Under the pieces are notes generated by a model. It did not search any database, was not told the DNA's origin, and was given only the letters and a program-made list of their open reading frames with translations. The translations under genes were made by a program, and so were the position numbers. From positions 1-27,568 of IMG/VR virus record IMGVR_UViG_3300027985_000229: a DNA stretch of 27,568 nt, one strand, 5' to 3'. Every line of letters begins with the position of its first letter. Within the stretch, counting starts at the first letter, position 1. Of this stretch, positions 24,558 through 27,568 are shown one piece after another. Origin of the DNA: a virus.

Positions 24558-24714
24558 GGTGGTGGACAAAGAAAACACGCGGGGACTGCCCCGCCGCCCC
24601 CCACTCGGTAGGCGGTTGGACGAAAGCGACGCAAGTAGGCGACTGTCAGGGTGGGACGTAGCCCAAGGGCCGTGCAGAATATGGACACACGTTGACACAT
24701 CGAAGGGTGAAGCC
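24558..24714 (+). other. 157-base leader or untranslated region
   Basis: The stretch contains several possible hairpins: GCGGGG-ACTG-CCCCGC, CCGCC/GGCGG around an ACTCGGTA-containing loop, and GCCCAAGGGC. It is open in the frame of the downstream gene from GTG 24558 or 24561, so an N-terminal extension is possible, but a good ribosome site (GAAGGGTGA) sits before ATG 24715. It is best read as a 5' leader that may fold, or a small RNA. Confidence 0.4.
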
Positions 24715-25014
24715 ATGCCGCTTCCCGAGGTAGACGAAAGCATGACCGCCGCGCACGAGGCCGCCGAGACGGCATACCGAGCGCTCGTGGCCGCAATCAA
24801 TCGCGCCGCGTGCGACTATCGCGCCGCGTGGGCCGCGTGGAACAGCGCCGAGCCGGGGACGCCCGCGCACTCGGTAGCCGTTCACCGGCTGGAAGCGGCC
24901 GACCGGTCGCAACGAGAGTTGCGGGTGATTTGTGACCACGCCCGAACGCTACGCGCCGACACGAGGAAGAGCGAGCGCATGGGCCGCCCGATGGCCGCCC
25001 GTCGCCGACACTAG
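24715..25014 (+). CDS. Helical accessory protein
   Basis: A 99-residue, mostly alpha-helical protein (HEAAETAYRALVAAINRAAC; SVAVHRLEAADRSQRELRVI) ending in a basic tail (RMGRPMAARRRH). The pattern suggests a helical hairpin with a nucleic-acid-binding tail, but no family was recognised. GAAGGGTGA precedes ATG 24715. It is served by promoter 3 and followed by a hairpin terminator 12 bases after its stop. Confidence 0.65.
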   Translation: MPLPEVDESMTAAHEAAETAYRALVAAINRAACDYRAAWAAWNSAEPGTPAHSVAVHRLEAADRSQRELRVICDHARTLRADTRKSERMGRPMAARRRH

Positions 25015-25026
25015 CGAGGGGAGATT

Positions 25027-25052
25027 GCCGCCCGGCTTGCGCCGGGCGGCTT
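25027..25052 (+). terminator. Hairpin terminator overlapping the next promoter
   Basis: GCCGCCCGGC (25027-25036) and GCCGGGCGGC (25041-25050) form a perfect 10-bp stem with tetraloop TTGC, followed only by TTCC. The loop supplies the first bases of the -35 box of promoter 4, so termination and initiation share the same DNA. Confidence 0.65.
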
Positions 25053-25089
25053 CCGCGCGTAACTTTGGGAGTGAAGGAAGGTGAGCACG
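25037..25089 (+). promoter_or_regulatory. Promoter/start cassette 4
   Basis: TTGCGC (25037-25042), a 17-base spacer and TAACTT (25060-25065), then TGGGAGTGAAGGAAGG and ATG 25090. The -10 departs from the other cassettes, but spacing and the downstream start sequence are kept. Confidence 0.55.
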
Positions 25090-25377
25090 ATGACCGCCAT
25101 TCGAAACACTGTAGACGAGCGAAGGGCCGATGCCCTTACCCGCGCGCAAGCCGCCGCGCTCGTGGCGCTTCGCGATTGGGACGCCCGGCACCCGGGCCGC
25201 TCGGTTGAGGCCCGCGACATTGGCGCGAGCGCCGCGGCCCTCGCGGCGCTTATCCGCGGCGGCATGGTTGCCCGGCCGGACACGATGGGGCAGGCATACG
25301 GTTGGGACCGCGTGCGTCGCTACCTCATCACGAACCGCGGCCGCAACGTCGCGATGGTACTTGACGAAAGGGCGTGA
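25090..25377 (+). CDS. Possible winged-helix protein
   Basis: A 95-residue protein with a helix-turn-helix-like layout: RAQAAALVALRDWDARHPGR, then ARDIGASAAALAALIRGGMV and a beta hairpin-like RRYLITNRGRNVAMVL. This resembles a small winged-helix DNA-binding domain such as MarR-type, so it could regulate the accessory genes. The assignment is by pattern only. ATG 25090 is preferred over GTG 25081. The stop overlaps the next start. Confidence 0.6.
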   Translation: MTAIRNTVDERRADALTRAQAAALVALRDWDARHPGRSVEARDIGASAAALAALIRGGMVARPDTMGQAYGWDRVRRYLITNRGRNVAMVLDERA

Positions 25378-25622
25378 GGAAAATGACCACCACCAGGCGC
25401 GATGCCTACGTGAAGATGTATTGCCGCGAGCGGCTACGCCACATGGCCGATGCCGCCGACGCCGAGGGCATGGCGCTCGCGCTCGTGTACGCGATGCCCG
25501 GGGCTCGCATCCCGCGCGCCCGGCTCGCCGAGTGGACGCGCGACGCCGAAAGCCTCGTGCAAATTGAGGTTGAGGCCCGCAACGCGGCCGCCCGCCTCGC
25601 GCGCGAAGGGTACGGCTCGTGA
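25374..25622 (+). CDS. Small accessory protein
   Basis: An 82-residue hypothetical protein starting at GTG 25374 in a GTGA overlap, or at ATG 25383, whose N-terminus (MTTTRR) resembles those of neighbouring proteins. Neither has an ideal ribosome site. It is mostly helical (YVKMYCRERLRHMADAADAE; IEVEARNAAARLAREG) and basic at the start. Translation is probably coupled to both neighbours; its own stop overlaps GTG 25619. Function unknown. Confidence 0.6.
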   Translation: MRKMTTTRRDAYVKMYCRERLRHMADAADAEGMALALVYAMPGARIPRARLAEWTRDAESLVQIEVEARNAAARLAREGYGS

Positions 25623-26059
25623 ACGCCCGGCTATGCCGCGAGTGCGGCGCATCGTTCACCCCCGAGCCGAAGAGGGGCCGCCCCCCGGCTCGGTGCCCCG
25701 CGTGCCGGGGTGAGGCCCCCCGCCCGGCCGAGCGCTACCGCCGCGGCGACGTGGTGCCCGGTTGGGGCGAAGTTACCGGCCGCGCCGATGGCGACGGCTC
25801 GACTACGCTGGAATTCACGCGCGAGACCGAGCACGGCACCGTCATTCAGCGGCCGACGTTCCGCGGCGGCGAGCGCGTGGAGCCCCCGAGCGACCTCGTG
25901 GACGAGTACGCGCAAGCGTGCATAGTTGTAGAGCAAGCCCTCGCCGAATTGGAGAGCGCCGAGCACGGCGGCGACGAGCGCCGGTTGCGCGAGGCGTGGA
26001 CGCGCTACGCACGAGCGGCCGGATACCGCGGCGGCTTATCCGTCAGAATGCGCGGGTAA
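25619..26059 (+). CDS. Zinc-ribbon accessory protein
   Basis: A 146-residue protein starting at GTG 25619 within the previous stop. The N-terminus holds CRECGASFTP and, after a basic Pro-rich linker, CPAC: a four-cysteine zinc ribbon of about 25 residues. A beta-rich middle (GDGSTTLEFTRETEHGTVIQ) and a helical end (VVEQALAELESAEHGGDERR) follow. The ribbon suggests nucleic-acid or protein binding. Copy C of the 135-bp element begins right after its stop. Confidence 0.68.
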   Translation: MNARLCRECGASFTPEPKRGRPPARCPACRGEAPRPAERYRRGDVVPGWGEVTGRADGDGSTTLEFTRETEHGTVIQRPTFRGGERVEPPSDLVDEYAQACIVVEQALAELESAEHGGDERRLREAWTRYARAAGYRGGLSVRMRG

Positions 26060-26194
26060 CCGACACTCGACCCTAAACACGCCACCAGCGGCCCGTTTCC
26101 GGGCCGCTGACGCGTTTTGGGGATGCACCCGCTATACCCCTATCTCTCCGGGGGTCTCTCGCGTTAGAAGGCCGTTTTAGAGCGTCTGAGAGGG
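26060..26194 (+). repeat. 135-bp structured element, copy C
   Basis: The 5' box CCGACACTCGACCCTAAACA is followed by a perfect 10-bp hairpin (26086-26095 with 26100-26109, loop TTTC) and GACGCGTTTT. The competing long-range stem 26100-26114 with 26160-26174 pairs at 12 of 15 positions, one by G-U. The internal ACCCC/GGGGT hairpin is present (26136-26155). The 3' box AGGCCGTTTTAGAGCG ends in GAGAGGG, but no start codon follows closely; promoter cassette 5 comes next. The copy therefore works, if at all, without a directly attached gene. Confidence 0.82.
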
Positions 26195-26207
26195 TATCGC
26201 TTTCCGG

Positions 26208-26258
26208 TTGACTTTCCGGCCCCCTGCCGTATTCTGGTGGTGAAGGAAGGTGAGAACA
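26208..26258 (+). promoter_or_regulatory. Promoter/start cassette 5
   Basis: TTGACT (26208-26213), a 16-base spacer and TATTCT (26230-26235), then GGTGGTGAAGGAAGG and ATG 26259. This is the closest of the set to a sigma-70-type consensus and lies just downstream of copy C of the 135-bp element. Confidence 0.75.
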
Positions 26259-26474
26259 ATGACCACCAGCGACCGCCGCACCAAGGCCGACGTTCGTCGC
26301 GATGCGACCTACGCACGGGCCCGCATTCGCGACCTCATGGCGCTTGTGAACGCCCCCGAGATTCAGGGCCCGGAAGATGTGCCCGAAGGCTCGCGCGAGG
26401 TTGCCGAGCAAGATTACCTAGAAGCAATCGGCTCGCTCACCGAAATTGCCCTGTACCTCGGGCTCGACGTTTAA
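26259..26474 (+). CDS. Small accessory protein
   Basis: A 71-residue protein with a basic start (MTTSDRRTKADVRRD) and two helices (ATYARARIRDLMALVNAPE; YLEAIGSLTEIALYLGLDV). No family was recognised. ATG 26259 follows the repeated start sequence; GTG 26250 is within the ribosome site. It opens a three-gene unit with the genes at 26486 and 26816. Confidence 0.66.
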   Translation: MTTSDRRTKADVRRDATYARARIRDLMALVNAPEIQGPEDVPEGSREVAEQDYLEAIGSLTEIALYLGLDV

Positions 26475-26485
26475 GAGAGGAAGCC

Positions 26486-26803
26486 ATGACCGCCCTAGAG
26501 CAATACATCGCCGAGGCTATCGCCCGGCGACCGCTGGAAGCCGCCTACGTCCGGCGCATCGTTGAAGCGCTCGACGCGAACGGAACGCCCGTCGTTGCCG
26601 TTGACGACACCGAAGAGCGCGAGCCCGTCGCGAATGCCGACGATGTGCTCAACATCGTTTTCAATCTTGACGAGGCGTACCTACTCACCGAATCGGGCGC
26701 GTGGGTTCGGCTCGTCATGGGCGAGTACCCCGACACGATTTGCGATTACGCGGTGTCGCTCGACCCGGCGCTCGACCCCCTGCTCGACCCCCCGACGCGA
26801 TAG
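26486..26803 (+). CDS. Acidic accessory protein
   Basis: A 105-residue acidic protein with AGAGAGGAAG before ATG 26486. An N-terminal helix (MTALEQYIAEAIARRPLEAA) is followed by beta-type segments (TPVVAVDDTEE; VLNIVFNLDEAYLLTESGAW) and a repetitive Asp/Pro/Leu end (DPALDPLLDPP). The net negative charge and compact size recall DNA-mimic or inhibitor proteins, but that is only a guess. Confidence 0.66.
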   Translation: MTALEQYIAEAIARRPLEAAYVRRIVEALDANGTPVVAVDDTEEREPVANADDVLNIVFNLDEAYLLTESGAWVRLVMGEYPDTICDYAVSLDPALDPLLDPPTR

Positions 26804-26815
26804 GAAGGAACTACC

Positions 26816-27088
26816 ATGCCACACACCGACGACGGCCCCGCCCCCCGCGTGAGCGTCCGACTACTGGAAAGCGGCGACGTGCTCGTTGGCGAGTGCGGGG
26901 CCCTCGTGGGCACCGTCTACGGTGCGCCCGTCATGACCCCGAGCGCACTCCACGTCCGCATTCTGCTCGCGGGTGCCGATATTGTCGCCGAGGCCCAATT
27001 CTCGCCGACGTGGGAAGGCGGCGAGGCCGCCGACTCGGGCGGCTGGCGATGGCCGAGTGTGCGCGTCGCCAAGAATGGCACCGCATAA
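26816..27088 (+). CDS. Small beta-rich accessory protein
   Basis: A 90-residue protein with AGGAAGGAA before ATG 26816. It is beta-rich (RVSVRLLESGDVLVGECGAL; LHVRILLAGADIVAEAQFS) with a Trp-rich C-terminal part (SPTWEGGEAADSGGWRWPS). No family was recognised. It is the last convincing gene before the AT-richer control region. Confidence 0.65.
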   Translation: MPHTDDGPAPRVSVRLLESGDVLVGECGALVGTVYGAPVMTPSALHVRILLAGADIVAEAQFSPTWEGGEAADSGGWRWPSVRVAKNGTA

Positions 27089-27365
27089 AGCGCCACCCAA
27101 ACCGAAGAGGAACGACGATGCGCGACCCGCCCGAGTAACGACACTCCCCGACAAATTGACTGCATGATATTACGGACAACTGAATACCGATGCATTGGCC
27201 GATGGGCCCGACTCTCTCGCGTGGTGGTGGGGAGCCGGGCCCTTTGGCGCGCGTAAAGCGGCCGACGCCGGTTCGTGTTCTGAGAATGGTTGAGGATGCG
27301 TTGACCTTCGCTCGCGTATTTAGCGAACTTGTACGAGCGGTGTATTTGACAGGCGTTCGTGAAAA

Positions 27366-27382
27366 ATACCCCCCCGGGGTAT
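27366..27382. promoter_or_regulatory. Inverted repeat near a TTGACA box
   Basis: ATACCCC and GGGGTAT are exact inverted 7-bp arms around CCC, 14 bases after TTGACA (27346-27351). The repeat would cover the -10 position of a promoter using that -35 box, as a repressor operator often does. The promoter itself is uncertain. Confidence 0.4.
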
Positions 27383-27492
27383 ATTACTTCACGATTCCGT
27401 AGTGTTGCGTAATTCGATTGTTAGCGTTAACTTTTCGAAAATTCATGCCATTTACCAGGGAAACTTGTCTACCGGCCGTGGCGTAAATACCG

Positions 27493-27546
27493 GCTATGAC
27501 CATATCTCTCCCCCCCCTGCTCGCGTTAGAGGGCCGTTTTAGAGCG
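27493..27546 (+). repeat. 135-bp element, partial copy D (3' part)
   Basis: It aligns without gaps to offsets 71-124 of copies A-C: GCTAT, TATCTCT, then CTCGCGTTAGAGGGCC and GTTTTAGAGCG. The 5' half, including the partner arm of the long-range stem, is absent, so the paired structure cannot form as in the other copies. The GAGAGGG ribosome-type end is also replaced (GCGTTTCGGC). This is either a decayed copy or one used only for its 3' box. Confidence 0.72.
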
Positions 27547-27568
27547 TTTCGGCAAAGACTTGGCAAAG

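Larger units (their letters stand above)
27089..27568. other. AT-richer control region without a convincing gene
   Basis: No protein-coding gene is supported here. The stretch contains a TTGACT (27156), a TTGACA (27346), an inverted repeat ATACCCC-CCC-GGGGTAT (27366-27382), the 12-mer GTTGCGTAATTC (27404-27415), the near-palindrome GTTAGCGTTAAC (27420-27431), GTGGCGTAAATAC (27478-27490) and a partial fourth copy of the 135-bp element at the right edge. The lower G+C content from about 27280 to 27480 and the cluster of sites suggest a promoter/operator region separating the late arm from genes to the right. Confidence 0.6.

Noticed and set aside
24640-24680. Segment GTAGCCCAAGGGC resembling a tRNA D-arm
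   Set aside because: No matching acceptor stem, anticodon arm or T-loop could be found around it.
27118-27138. ATG followed by six codons (MRDPPE) after a decent ribosome-type sequence
   Set aside because: Too short to support; it could be a leftover of a deleted gene but nothing else shows this.
27190-27402. Open frame of 70 codons in the right control region
   Set aside because: No ribosome site, mixed codon use unlike neighbouring genes, and it runs across the candidate operator. An internal ATG at 27286 is no better supported.
27384-27503. Minus-strand frame of about 39 codons with a purine-rich stretch before ATG
   Set aside because: The purine stretch is the complement of a C-run in the partial repeat copy D; no coding pattern is visible.

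Overview
The window looks like the structural (late) arm of a tailed double-stranded DNA phage, or of a prophage of that kind, from a high-G+C Gram-positive (actinobacterial) host. Supporting signs are the high G+C content, frequent GTG and TTG starts, strong AAGGAGG-type ribosome sites, many 1-4 nt start/stop overlaps, and the gene order HNH - TerS - TerL - portal - MuF - scaffold - capsid - head-tail connectors - tail tube - frameshifted tail chaperones - tape measure - minor tail - lysis. The gpG/gpGT frameshift and a roughly 920-residue tape measure indicate a long non-contractile tail (siphovirus). All convincing genes are on the + strand. No integrase, repressor, replication gene or tRNA was found, so the early and immunity regions must lie outside.

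Layout. 1-114: terminator-like hairpin, an inverted repeat and leader. 115-6773: HNH endonuclease, packaging and capsid genes. 6803-8931: connector proteins, tail terminator and major tail protein. 9020-9969: tail assembly chaperones joined by a -1 frameshift at CCCAAAA. 10114-16725: tape measure and minor tail proteins, with a small C2H2-like zinc-finger protein inside the operon. 16738-19669: a lysis-like block that also carries a small CxxC protein and an RNase H-fold exonuclease with a zinc ribbon, then an M15 peptidase endolysin, an amidase and a holin. 19698-23019: three further probable virion proteins, including an 880-residue repeat fibre, closed by a strong intrinsic terminator. 23100-27088: a run of small accessory genes of unknown role, in which several transcription units begin with a near-identical promoter/ribosome-site cassette. 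27089-27568: an AT-richer control region with no convincing gene.

Two non-coding systems stand out. First, a 135-bp element occurs three times (4049, 9970, 26060) and aligns without gaps, and the 3' part of a fourth copy is at 27493. It sits in front of the MuF and tape-measure genes. It contains a 15-position long-range stem whose two arms keep the same offsets in all copies and show compensatory base changes. In two copies the 5' arm can pair instead with an upstream terminator-like hairpin, so it may be an RNA switch, attenuator or antiterminator. Second, the small right-end genes carry a repeated start cassette (TTGACA-like box, 16-17 nt, TATNCT-like box, then GGTGGTGAARGAAGG and GAGCACGATG), comparable in idea to the start-associated sequences described in some mycobacteriophages.

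The window also appears to lack AGCT entirely and to hold only one GATC, where roughly 90 of each would be expected from base composition. This suggests selection by host restriction.
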